Shown here: positions 32,832-40,003 of the stretch, one piece after another
How positions within the stretch are numbered: the first letter of the stretch is position 1
Layout of the letters: the number at the start of each line of letters is the position of its first letter
NCBI GenBank assembly: GCA_900112325.1
Contig: FOLJ01000026.1
Location: 1-43,974 of the forward strand
From: Micromonospora sediminimaris
GTDB taxonomy: Bacteria; Actinomycetota; Actinomycetes; Mycobacteriales; Micromonosporaceae
Length of the DNA stretch: 43,974 nucleotides
Direction: 5' to 3'
The notes under the pieces: model-generated
What the model saw: only the letters and a program-made list of their open reading frames with translations
What the model was told of the DNA's origin: nothing
Database searches by the model: none
Program-made: the position numbers and the translations under genes

Positions 32832-33728
32832 TTACTGGCCGTAGGCCTTCTCGGTCCAGCCGAGCGAACCGATCGGACCGCCCTTGATGTCCGTGCCGTC
32901 GCTGTCGGTCTTGTTGGCGTCGAAGTGCACGGAGACCGACCCGTTGGCCTTGATCCCGAGCAGCGGCCGACCGTTGGGGTGCTCCGCACAGTAGCCCGTG
33001 CTGAGGCTGGTGAAGGGCGCCCAACCAACCGACCGCAGCACCTTCGAGGTGATCGTCTTCGGGGTGGCCCGGTTGACACGCCACTCCTTCAGTTGTCCGT
33101 TGGTCTTGGTGCCGATCAGGACATCCACCGCAGCGTTGCCCGTGCCCCCGCTGCGCTCGTAGACCAGGGTGTTTACGGTGTTCCAGCCGGTGCTGGCGAG
33201 CTTCACCGGCGCGGAGAGCGTGAACTCACCATCCACGTAGGTCTCGGTGTAGCGGTAGAGCGACGTGCCCGCCACCCGGTACAGGTACGGGGACGCCGTC
33301 GCCAGGATGCGGGTGTCGGCGAACCCGCTCTTGAGGCGGGTGGCACTCTTCGCCGTGACTCGCCACTCGCCGTCGACCAGCTCACCCTGGCGTCGCACCA
33401 GGTAGAGCCAGCCGTCGGTCGGGTGGACGGCGTACTCGGTGCTGCGGAAGATGGTGTCGTCACCGGCGGCGCCGAGCTGCTGATGCGCCGACGGCACCCA
33501 GCCGAGAACGTCGTCGGTGTAGGCCTTGGTGCTGGTCTCGCCGCCCGAGTAGCCGTAGCTGAGGCGCTGCCCGTCGGAGCGGTACGCCGCAGTGAAGGCA
33601 CTGCAGTCCGCCGGGACGTCACTGAGCGCCGCCTTCGCCGGCCGGGCTGGCCCGACGACTCCGGCCACGGCGAGACCGGTCGCGAGAACGGTCAACGCCG
33701 TCGCGGCAGCCGCGATGGTTTTGGGCAT
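32832..33728 (-). CDS. Secreted tachylectin/propeller-like protein of unknown function
   Basis: 298 residues. A signal peptide (about 1-34, ending AKA) is followed by repeats of about 45-50 residues with aromatic-Gly patterns (GWLYLVRRQGELVDGEWRV, YLYRVAGTSLYRYTET, LGIKANGSVSVHFDAN), which looks like a five-bladed tachylectin-like beta-propeller that binds sugars. No catalytic motif is seen. The ATG at 33728 has a GGAGG site at long spacing. It may be a lectin-like surface protein; this is tentative. Confidence 0.7.
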   Translation of the reverse strand: MPKTIAAAATALTVLATGLAVAGVVGPARPAKAALSDVPADCSAFTAAYRSDGQRLSYGYSGGETSTKAYTDDVLGWVPSAHQQLGAAGDDTIFRSTEYAVHPTDGWLYLVRRQGELVDGEWRVTAKSATRLKSGFADTRILATASPYLYRVAGTSLYRYTETYVDGEFTLSAPVKLASTGWNTVNTLVYERSGGTGNAAVDVLIGTKTNGQLKEWRVNRATPKTITSKVLRSVGWAPFTSLSTGYCAEHPNGRPLLGIKANGSVSVHFDANKTDSDGTDIKGGPIGSLGWTEKAYGQ

Positions 33729-33905
33729 GAGGGACAGATCCTCCAGATGGTGCGTCGCAGGCGGGCACTCGGATAGGAAATCCGGACCGCCGAACCTTAC
33801 GGCGGCGCCCGCACAATCCCCGCACATCTGGCGCATACGGCATCGCGCAACGGCCCGTTGCTACTGTGACCTCCGCACAGGTTGAGGATCAAGCTAAGGG
33901 CGGGC

Positions 33906-34616
33906 TCACGACCCGCGGACCGCCTCGATTATCGTCTCGGCGATCTCGCTCGGCTGGGACACCGCCATCGCGTGCGAGCCGCCGACGATCTCCCGCTGGC
34001 CCCGTGGTTCGGCCCGCTCGGCCATGAATCGGTGCGCGGCGACCGGGATGTTCCGGTCGGCGTCCCCGAAGATGAACCAGCTGGGCAGCGATCGCCAGGC
34101 GGGGGCTCCGGAGAGCCCGTCGCCCAGGGCCTGTTCGGTGATCGGCCGCTGGGTCCGGGCCATGAGCGCGGCAAGGTCGGGCGGCACATCGGCGGCGAAC
34201 TGCGCGTGGTAGGCATCCTGGCCGATCGCCACCTCGTTGCCGCCGGTCGACACCGGGTACTGCACCAGCGTGCCGGCGAGCGTGCTGCCCGGGAACTTGC
34301 CGGACAGCGACAAGGCCGACTCACCGGTTTCCGGCGCGAATGCGTTGACGTACACGAGGGCGCGCACCGATGCCTCGTCAGCGGCAGCCTGCGTGATCAC
34401 CATCCCGCCGTACGAGTGGCCGACCAGAATGACCGGCCCGCCGATCCCCCGTATCACGTCTCGCACGTACGCGGCGTCGCCCGCGACGCCCCGCAGCGGA
34501 TTGGCGGCCGCCACCACGTCGTAGCCAGCGCCGAGCCGCTCGATCACGCCGTTCCAACTCGCCGACTCGGCGAACGCGCCGTGCACGAGGACGACAGTGG
34601 GCTGAGAATCGGGCAT
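33906..34616 (-). CDS. Alpha/beta hydrolase (esterase/hydroxynitrile-lyase-like)
   Basis: 236 residues. The motif VLVHGAFAESASWN (about 8-21) and the nucleophile elbow GHSYGG are typical of the plant salicylate-methylesterase/MES-like and bacterial RsbQ-like groups. The catalytic Asp is likely in FGDADRNIP and the His in GGSHAMAVSQP. There is no signal peptide, so it is cytoplasmic. The ATG at 34616 is supported by GGGAGCG. The substrate is unknown. Confidence 0.9.
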   Translation of the reverse strand: MPDSQPTVVLVHGAFAESASWNGVIERLGAGYDVVAAANPLRGVAGDAAYVRDVIRGIGGPVILVGHSYGGMVITQAAADEASVRALVYVNAFAPETGESALSLSGKFPGSTLAGTLVQYPVSTGGNEVAIGQDAYHAQFAADVPPDLAALMARTQRPITEQALGDGLSGAPAWRSLPSWFIFGDADRNIPVAAHRFMAERAEPRGQREIVGGSHAMAVSQPSEIAETIIEAVRGS

Positions 34617-34778
34617 GACGCTGCGCTCCCTCACTCCGTGACGATGTTCACCGCCGGCCTCGACGGTGCGCCTGAATACCCGCCAGACAGGGGTGAAACC
34701 GGCCGGCAGGGCTCAGCAGGGCGACCGGGCGTCAGCACAGGGCTGGTGCGATGTCGACGGCGGTACCGGGATCGCGGC

Positions 34779-35558
34779 TCAAGGCGCGGTATCGGAATAC
34801 GGCCGGGCGCCGGCGATGAACGTGTCGAGGGCCGGCCCGTGCAGCACGCCGCCGGGCAGCTGATCGCGCAGCGCCCGTACCACCAGGCGGGCAACGGGCA
34901 GTCGGCGCGGGCGCGCCGCCGCGGCGAGCACCACGTTGCCGTACCGCCGGCCGCGCAACATCCGCCGGTCGGCGACCACGCAGACGTCGGCGAAGACCGA
35001 CCGCAGGTTGGCCGCCTGCACCCGGGTGAAGGACAGCGGCGGCAGGTCGGTGACATTGAGCAGGTAGATGCCGTCCGGCCGCAGCACCCGAGCCACCTGG
35101 GCGGCGAAGGCCACGGTGGCCACGTGCGGCGGCATCCGGGCCGCCCGGTAGATGTCGGCGAGCACCAGGTCGTACGCCCCGGCGGGCGCGGCGGCAACCG
35201 CCTCCTGAGCATCTGCGACGTGGAGCTCGACGCCGACCGGACGCGGCGGCAGGGCGCGTGCCACCAACTCGACCACAGCGGGATCCCGCTCCACCACCAG
35301 TTGCGCCGAGCCGGGCCGAGTCGCGGCGACAAAGCGCGGCAGCGTCAGCGCACCGCCGCCGAGATGCAGCACGTCCAGTGGATCACCGGCCGGCGCGGCG
35401 AGGTCGATCACGGCGGCCATCCGGCGGACGTACTCGAAGTGCAGGTACGTGGGATCGACGACATCCACGTACGACTGCTCGACACCGCCGGCCAGCAGCG
35501 TGCGCCCGGTCGGCCGGGCCGGATCGACGGCCAGTTCAAGGCGCTCCTCGGCCTCCAT
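34779..35558 (-). CDS. Spermidine-synthase-like methyltransferase-fold protein
   Basis: 259 residues. The Rossmann-like fold has LHLGGGALTLPRF (motif I), VVERDPAVVELV (acidic ligand to the nucleoside) and YDLVLADIYRAA, as in spermidine-synthase-like proteins of actinobacteria. The aminopropyl-binding residues of true spermidine synthases cannot be confirmed, so the function may differ. The ATG at 35558 is chosen since the residues before it are Arg/Pro-rich and unlike the family. Confidence 0.82.
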   Translation of the reverse strand: MEAEERLELAVDPARPTGRTLLAGGVEQSYVDVVDPTYLHFEYVRRMAAVIDLAAPAGDPLDVLHLGGGALTLPRFVAATRPGSAQLVVERDPAVVELVARALPPRPVGVELHVADAQEAVAAAPAGAYDLVLADIYRAARMPPHVATVAFAAQVARVLRPDGIYLLNVTDLPPLSFTRVQAANLRSVFADVCVVADRRMLRGRRYGNVVLAAAARPRRLPVARLVVRALRDQLPGGVLHGPALDTFIAGARPYSDTAP

Positions 35559-35746
35559 GCACACGCAGGCTAGTGGGCACGCGGCAGGCCGGCGAGGCTG
35601 GGTGGACGACGCCGGTCGACTGGTCTTCCGAGTCGGCCCACTGGTACGGATCCCCATACTCCACTACCATCAGCCATCGATACGTCACGATGAGTCGATC
35701 ATCCGGCTGGTTTGCGGGTGATTCGGTCTGCTTTGGGGGTTGACCA

Positions 35747-36952
35747 ATGCCAGACGTCACCGGGGTCACCGCGCGGCCGTACCCGTTCAGCCCTCCCGAC
35801 CGACTCAACCTCGACCCCCTCTACGCCGAGTTGCGGCGGGTCGAACCGCTCACCCGGGTGCGCCTGCCGTTCGGCGAGGCGGCCTGGCTCGCCACCCGGT
35901 ACGCCGACGTGCGGATGGTCCTCGGTGACGCAAGATTCAGTCGGGCGGCCAGCGTCGGCCGGGACGAGCCGCGACTCACCCCGAGGCAGATCGAGGGCGG
36001 CATCCTGTCCATGGATCCGCCGGAGCACACCCGGCTACGGCGACTGGTCGCCAAGGCTTTCACCGCGCGTCGGGTCGAGCAGCTCCGGCCCCGGACCCGG
36101 CAGATCGCCGACGAACTGGTCGACGCCATGGTGACGGCCGGGCCACCGGCCGATCTGGTCGAGCACTTCGCCACTCCGCTGCCGATCCAGGTGATCTGCG
36201 AGCTGCTCGGGGTGCCGTTCGCCGACCGGCACCTGTTCCACGTCTGGTCGGAGGCGATCGTCTCGACCACCTCGCTGTCGCCCGAGCAGATTCACGATTA
36301 CCTCGACAACCTGTACGGCTACATCGGCGAACTCGTCCAGCAACGGCGCCGGGAGCCCACCGACGACCTGATCTGCGCGATGGTGCGGGCGCGCGACGAG
36401 CACCAGGACCGGTTCACCGAGCAGGAGGTCGTGCAGCTTGCCGCTGGGCTGCTCGCCGCCGGCCACGAGACCACCGTCACCCAACTGCCCAACTTTGCGT
36501 ACGTCCTACTCACCCACCCGGACCAGCTGGCTTGGCTGCGGGCCGAGCCGGCCCGGTTACCGACCGCGATCGAGGAGCTGATGCGGTACGTCCCGCTCGG
36601 GGTGGCGTCCGCGTTCGCGCGGTACGCCACCGAGGACGTCGAGGTCGGCGGGGTGCTGGTGCGGGCCGGGGAGCCGGTGATCGGCTCTCTCTCGTCGGCG
36701 AACCGGGACGAGACCGTGTTCGTCGACCCCGATCGACTCGATCTCGGCCGCGCGACAAACCCGCACATCGGATTCGGGCACGGTGTCCACCACTGCCTGG
36801 GCGCCCAGCTCGCCCGGATGGAGCTACAGGTCGGGATCGGCACCCTGGTGGCTCGGTTGCCCGAGCTGCGGATCGCCGTGCCCGAGTCGGAGTTGACCTG
36901 GAAAAGCGGGATGATCGTCCGAGGTCTGGCGCGGATGCCGGTGACCTGGTGA
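35747..36952 (+). CDS. Cytochrome P450
   Basis: 401 residues, a full-length bacterial class I P450. The I-helix motif AGHETT (238-243), the ExxR pair (Glu277, Arg280) and the haem loop FGHGVHHCLG with Cys350 as the haem ligand are intact. The general style (PFGEAAWLATRYADVRMVLGD) resembles CYP105/CYP107-type enzymes that hydroxylate macrolides, terpenoids or xenobiotics. The stop overlaps the ferredoxin start (GTGA), so its redox partner is made with it. The substrate is unknown. Confidence 0.97.
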   Translation: MPDVTGVTARPYPFSPPDRLNLDPLYAELRRVEPLTRVRLPFGEAAWLATRYADVRMVLGDARFSRAASVGRDEPRLTPRQIEGGILSMDPPEHTRLRRLVAKAFTARRVEQLRPRTRQIADELVDAMVTAGPPADLVEHFATPLPIQVICELLGVPFADRHLFHVWSEAIVSTTSLSPEQIHDYLDNLYGYIGELVQQRRREPTDDLICAMVRARDEHQDRFTEQEVVQLAAGLLAAGHETTVTQLPNFAYVLLTHPDQLAWLRAEPARLPTAIEELMRYVPLGVASAFARYATEDVEVGGVLVRAGEPVIGSLSSANRDETVFVDPDRLDLGRATNPHIGFGHGVHHCLGAQLARMELQVGIGTLVARLPELRIAVPESELTWKSGMIVRGLARMPVTW

Positions 36953-37170
36953 GCACCGGCTGGCGGATCGAGGTCGACACCGATCGCTGCATCGGTTCGG
37001 GCAGCTGCGTGGGCATGGCACCGGCCCACTTCCGGATGGAGTCGGGACTGGCCGCCCCGGTATCGGCCACCGTCGAGGAGAACGAGGCGGTGATCGACGC
37101 TGCGGAGTCATGCCCGGTCGAGGCGATCGCCGTACGCGACGACGACGGCACGGTGATCGCACCGTCCTGA
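36949..37170 (+). CDS. 3Fe-4S-type ferredoxin, partner of the P450
   Basis: 73 residues. Cys ligands lie in CIGSGSC (first and third cluster positions, with Gly/Ser replacing the middle Cys) and SCPVEAI, which is the usual pattern of [3Fe-4S] P450 ferredoxins. It passes electrons from a reductase to the P450 upstream, with which it shares GTGA. No reductase gene is in the window. Confidence 0.95.
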   Translation: MSTGWRIEVDTDRCIGSGSCVGMAPAHFRMESGLAAPVSATVEENEAVIDAAESCPVEAIAVRDDDGTVIAPS

Positions 37171-37202
37171 CCCGACAGACGCTTGACCCTCTCTCCCTTC
37201 GC

Positions 37203-37226
37203 TCAGTAAGTTAGCTAACTAACTGA
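37203..37226. promoter_or_regulatory. TetR operator, 24-bp near-perfect palindrome
   Basis: The inner AGTTAGCTAACT (37209-37220) is a perfect palindrome; extended with TCAGT and ACTGA on the outside it is symmetric over 24 bp with a single mismatch. It lies just upstream of the TetR start and is very AT-rich compared with the genome. It should be the autoregulatory site. Confidence 0.8.
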
Positions 37227-37242
37227 GTTAAGGGAGAGGTTG

Positions 37243-37803
37243 GTGAATCGTCAACCCGACAAACGCAGCCGGCTGATCGACGCCGCCGTCCGGATCGTGC
37301 ATGAGCAGGGATTCGCGCGCACCACGCTGGCGGACATCGCCGGCGCGGCCGAGGTGCCGCTGGGCAACGTCTACTACTACTTCAAGACCAAGGACGCCAT
37401 CGGCGAAGCTCTCGTCGCCCAACACGCTGGGCACTACGCCACGCTGCGTAAGCAGTGGACCCAGAGCGGTGATGCGCGGTCACGACTGGTGGCGTTCGTG
37501 CAGATGACGGTCGACAACCGCGCGGCGCTGGCCCGCAGCGGCTGCCCGGTCGGCACCCTCTGCGCCGAGCTGAACAAGGTCGGCGGCCCCCTGGCCGAGC
37601 AGACCGGCGCCATCTTCACCGAGTTGCTGGGCTGGCTGGAGGAGCAGTTCCGCGTGCTCGGTCGGGACGCCGACGCGGCCGACCTGGCCCTGCACCTGCT
37701 TTCCGCGTTGCAGGGCGTGTCGCTGATCGCCCACAGCCTCGGCGACCCCGACTACGTCAACCGGGAGACCTCCAGGCTTACCGCCTGGATCGAAAACCTG
37801 TAA
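37243..37803 (+). CDS. TetR-family transcriptional regulator
   Basis: 186 residues. The N-terminal helix-turn-helix is typical: RLIDAAVRIVHEQGFARTTLADIAGAAEVPLGN-type order, ending VYYYFKTKDAIGEAL. The C-terminal ligand domain has the pattern of the TetR_C_33-like group with CPVGTLCAEL. It should repress itself and the following epimerase/thioredoxin-fold genes through the palindrome upstream. The GTG at 37243 follows GGGAGAGG; a TTG directly before it is also possible. Confidence 0.92.
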   Translation: MNRQPDKRSRLIDAAVRIVHEQGFARTTLADIAGAAEVPLGNVYYYFKTKDAIGEALVAQHAGHYATLRKQWTQSGDARSRLVAFVQMTVDNRAALARSGCPVGTLCAELNKVGGPLAEQTGAIFTELLGWLEEQFRVLGRDADAADLALHLLSALQGVSLIAHSLGDPDYVNRETSRLTAWIENL

Positions 37804-37830
37804 TCCCCTCGGCTACCGCAAGGAGCAACC

Positions 37831-37941
37831 GTGACTGTTTCACAGCCCGACCCGACCGGTGTCCTGGCGTCGGTCAGGATGGACATCGCCCTGCCGATCC
37901 GGCCGAGGTCGGCCGGCAGCCCGACCGAGGCGACGGCATGA
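37831..37941 (+). CDS. 36-residue small protein, translationally coupled to the epimerase gene
   Basis: A GTG start with a strong ribosome site (AAGGAG, 7 bp away) opens a 36-residue frame (begins VTVSQPDPTGVLASVRMD) whose stop overlaps the ATG of the next gene (ATGA, 37938-37941). It may be a leader that couples translation or a truncated remnant of a larger gene. No family is recognised. Confidence 0.5.
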   Translation: MTVSQPDPTGVLASVRMDIALPIRPRSAGSPTEATA

Positions 37942-38972
37942 GCCAACAACCGCGTACCACGCGAGTCCTGGTCACCGGCGCCACCGGATTCCTCGGCCGC
38001 AACATCCTCGCCGCGCTGGCCGCGCGGCCCGATGTCACCCTCATCGCCGCCTGCCGCACGCCCGATCGGCTTCCCGCGGCCTTCTCCGGCGAGACGCGGG
38101 TCGGCGACCTGCGCGACCCCGAGTACCGCAGAGCGGTCGTCGACAACGTGGACGTCGTCTGCCACGCCGGCACCTGGGGTGCCTTCTGGGGCCACGCCGA
38201 GCTGGAGCGCCGCCAGTTCTTCGAGCCCAATCGGGACCTCATCGACCAGGCGATCGACCGGGGCGTCCGCCGCTTCGTCCAGACCAGCACGATCGCGATG
38301 GCCGCGCGCCCCGCCGACGGCGGCCCGATCGACGACTTCACCCCGACCCGCCGCACCGGTTTCTGGCCCCACCTCGACCGACTCATCGACCTCGACGACC
38401 ACATGCGCCGCCGCAGCGATCGTGGCACGCAGATGGTCACCATGCGCCTCGGGCACTTCGTCGGCGCCGGCAACGCCCTCGGTATGGTGCCGGCTCTCGT
38501 ACCCCGGCTTCGCACCCGCCTCGTGCCCTGGCTCGCCGGGGGACGGGCTCGGCTCGCACTCGTCGGCGGCAGCGACCTGGGGGAGGCGTTCGCGCTGGCT
38601 GCGACCGCCGACGGGCTCGACGACTATGAATCGTTCAACATCTGCGGCCCGACCTCGCCCACCGCCCGCGAAGTCATCCAGTTCATCGCCGACGAGACCG
38701 GCTCCCCGCGCCCCTGGTTCAGCGTCCCGTACGCCGCCGGCTACGCCTTCGCCTGGCTGATGGAGAAGTTGCACCCCGTCCTGCCCGGCTCCGAACCCTT
38801 CCTGACCCGCTCTCTCGTGCACGTCTCCGAGGACTGGGACTGCCCCTCCGACCACGCCGCTCGCACACTCGGCTACACCCCGCGCGAGGACTGGCGGAAC
38901 GCCGTCCGCGCATCCCTCAGCGAAGCCGGGGCCGCCGGTTACCCCTGGCCCCGCCTCGCTCAACCCGCGTAA
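37938..38972 (+). CDS. NAD-dependent epimerase/dehydratase (extended SDR)
   Basis: 344 residues. The Rossmann motif VTGATGFLGRNI (about 12-23) is followed by an extended SDR body. The catalytic Ser/Thr occurs in QTSTIAM, but the usual Tyr-x-x-x-Lys is not obvious (LDRLIDLDDHM takes its place), so the enzyme may not be a normal dehydrogenase. The region WDCPSDHAARTLGYTP matches C-terminal parts of 3-beta-HSD/dihydroflavonol-reductase-like proteins. It lies downstream of the TetR gene and is translated with the small frame before it. Confidence 0.85.
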   Translation: MSQQPRTTRVLVTGATGFLGRNILAALAARPDVTLIAACRTPDRLPAAFSGETRVGDLRDPEYRRAVVDNVDVVCHAGTWGAFWGHAELERRQFFEPNRDLIDQAIDRGVRRFVQTSTIAMAARPADGGPIDDFTPTRRTGFWPHLDRLIDLDDHMRRRSDRGTQMVTMRLGHFVGAGNALGMVPALVPRLRTRLVPWLAGGRARLALVGGSDLGEAFALAATADGLDDYESFNICGPTSPTAREVIQFIADETGSPRPWFSVPYAAGYAFAWLMEKLHPVLPGSEPFLTRSLVHVSEDWDCPSDHAARTLGYTPREDWRNAVRASLSEAGAAGYPWPRLAQPA

Positions 38973-38998
38973 GCGACGAAGGAGACGACACCGTCGTC

Positions 38999-39544
38999 AT
39001 GGGAAAAATCCACAACGGACAGCTCCTGGCCCGGCTCGACCTCACCACCATAACCGGGGAACCGGTCCAGATTCCCGACCCGGATCACCTGGTCCACCTG
39101 CAATTCCGCCGCTTCGCCGGCTGCCCCATCTGCAACCTGCACCTGCGATCCATCACCCGACGACATGACGAGATCGTCGCCGCTGGCATCCGCGAGGTCG
39201 TCGTCTTCCACTCCACCGTCGCCGCCATGCAGCCGTACCAGGGCGACCTGCCGTTCGCCACCGTCGCCGATCCAGACCGTCGCCTCTACGTCCGCTTCGG
39301 CGTCGACACCTCCCCGTGGGCGGTGCTGCACCCACGAACCTGGATCGCAGCCCTGCGTGGGGTAGCCACCGGCAAGGCCGCACCCCCTGGGCGCGGGGAA
39401 AGTGCCCTCGGCCTGCCCGCCGACTTCCTCATCGGCACCGATGGCCGCGTCCTCGCCCACAAGTACGGCCACCATGCCGATGATCAATGGAGCGTCGACG
39501 ACCTGCTCCACCTCGCCCACCGCCGGTCGTACCCGACGTCCTAG
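38999..39544 (+). CDS. Thioredoxin-fold peroxiredoxin-like protein
   Basis: 181 residues of the AhpC/TSA-like group often annotated as peroxiredoxin-like. FRRFAGCPICNLHL places a CPIC pair (Cys42, Cys45) at the redox position, and LPADFLIGTDGRVLAHKYG is the usual strand-turn-strand of the fold. It probably reduces peroxides or disulfides in the cytoplasm. It sits 26 bp after the epimerase gene and is likely part of the TetR-controlled unit. Confidence 0.88.
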   Translation: MGKIHNGQLLARLDLTTITGEPVQIPDPDHLVHLQFRRFAGCPICNLHLRSITRRHDEIVAAGIREVVVFHSTVAAMQPYQGDLPFATVADPDRRLYVRFGVDTSPWAVLHPRTWIAALRGVATGKAAPPGRGESALGLPADFLIGTDGRVLAHKYGHHADDQWSVDDLLHLAHRRSYPTS

Positions 39545-39618
39545 GACCGAGTGGCGGCCGTCAGCCCTTCGAAGCGTCGTGGCTGGCGGCACCGCCTCGG
39601 CACCGATCAACGGCCGAA

Positions 39619-39649
39619 AAACTACCGGTCGACCACCGAAACTACCGGT
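39619..39649. promoter_or_regulatory. Direct repeats AAACTACCGGT, 20 bp apart
   Basis: Two 11-bp copies at 39619-39629 and 39639-39649 are in phase by two helical turns, the classic spacing for two bound activator or regulator subunits. The sequence also contains ACCGGT, a palindrome. The protein is unknown. Confidence 0.4.
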
Positions 39650-39693
39650 TGAAAACCATGGATTTATCTGCCAGCCTGAGAGCCATCGATCGA

Positions 39694-39707
39694 TGTGATC
39701 GCTAACA
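39694..39707. promoter_or_regulatory. LacI-type operator, imperfect
   Basis: TGTGATCGCTAACA matches the perfect operator before the GH62 gene at 12 of 14 positions, including the whole right half. It lies 297 bp upstream of the xylanase start, so one repressor may control both genes. Confidence 0.5.
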
Positions 39708-40003
39708 TGCCGCCCAGCCCCTTGGAGGCACCGCACTAGCACACCAGGCCCCCACCACCTGCCAGGTCACCACATCCACCACCTCAGGCCCAACGTCCGC
39801 CATCACCCCGGCGGCCGACCTGGCCAACTCATCGCACCCACCACCTACTGGTCAGGCGACCAGAGCCGACTCGCCTCCGGGCGGTCGTCGGACGTGAGTC
39901 CCGGCTCCGGCCGGCGGTCTCAGCATCGTGGTTGCCCGCCGTCCGAGCGGAGCCTGCCACCACACAGCGACCGAGTTTCGTATCCCATCACTGGAGGATC
40001 AGC

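Larger units (their letters stand above)
39545..40003. other. Intergenic region upstream of the xylanase gene
   Basis: A 459-bp stretch without a gene. It holds a pair of AAACTACCGGT direct repeats 20 bp apart (39619-39629 and 39639-39649) and a LacI-type partial operator at 39694-39707. A strong ribosome site (GGAGG) lies before the xylanase start. Confidence 0.5.
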
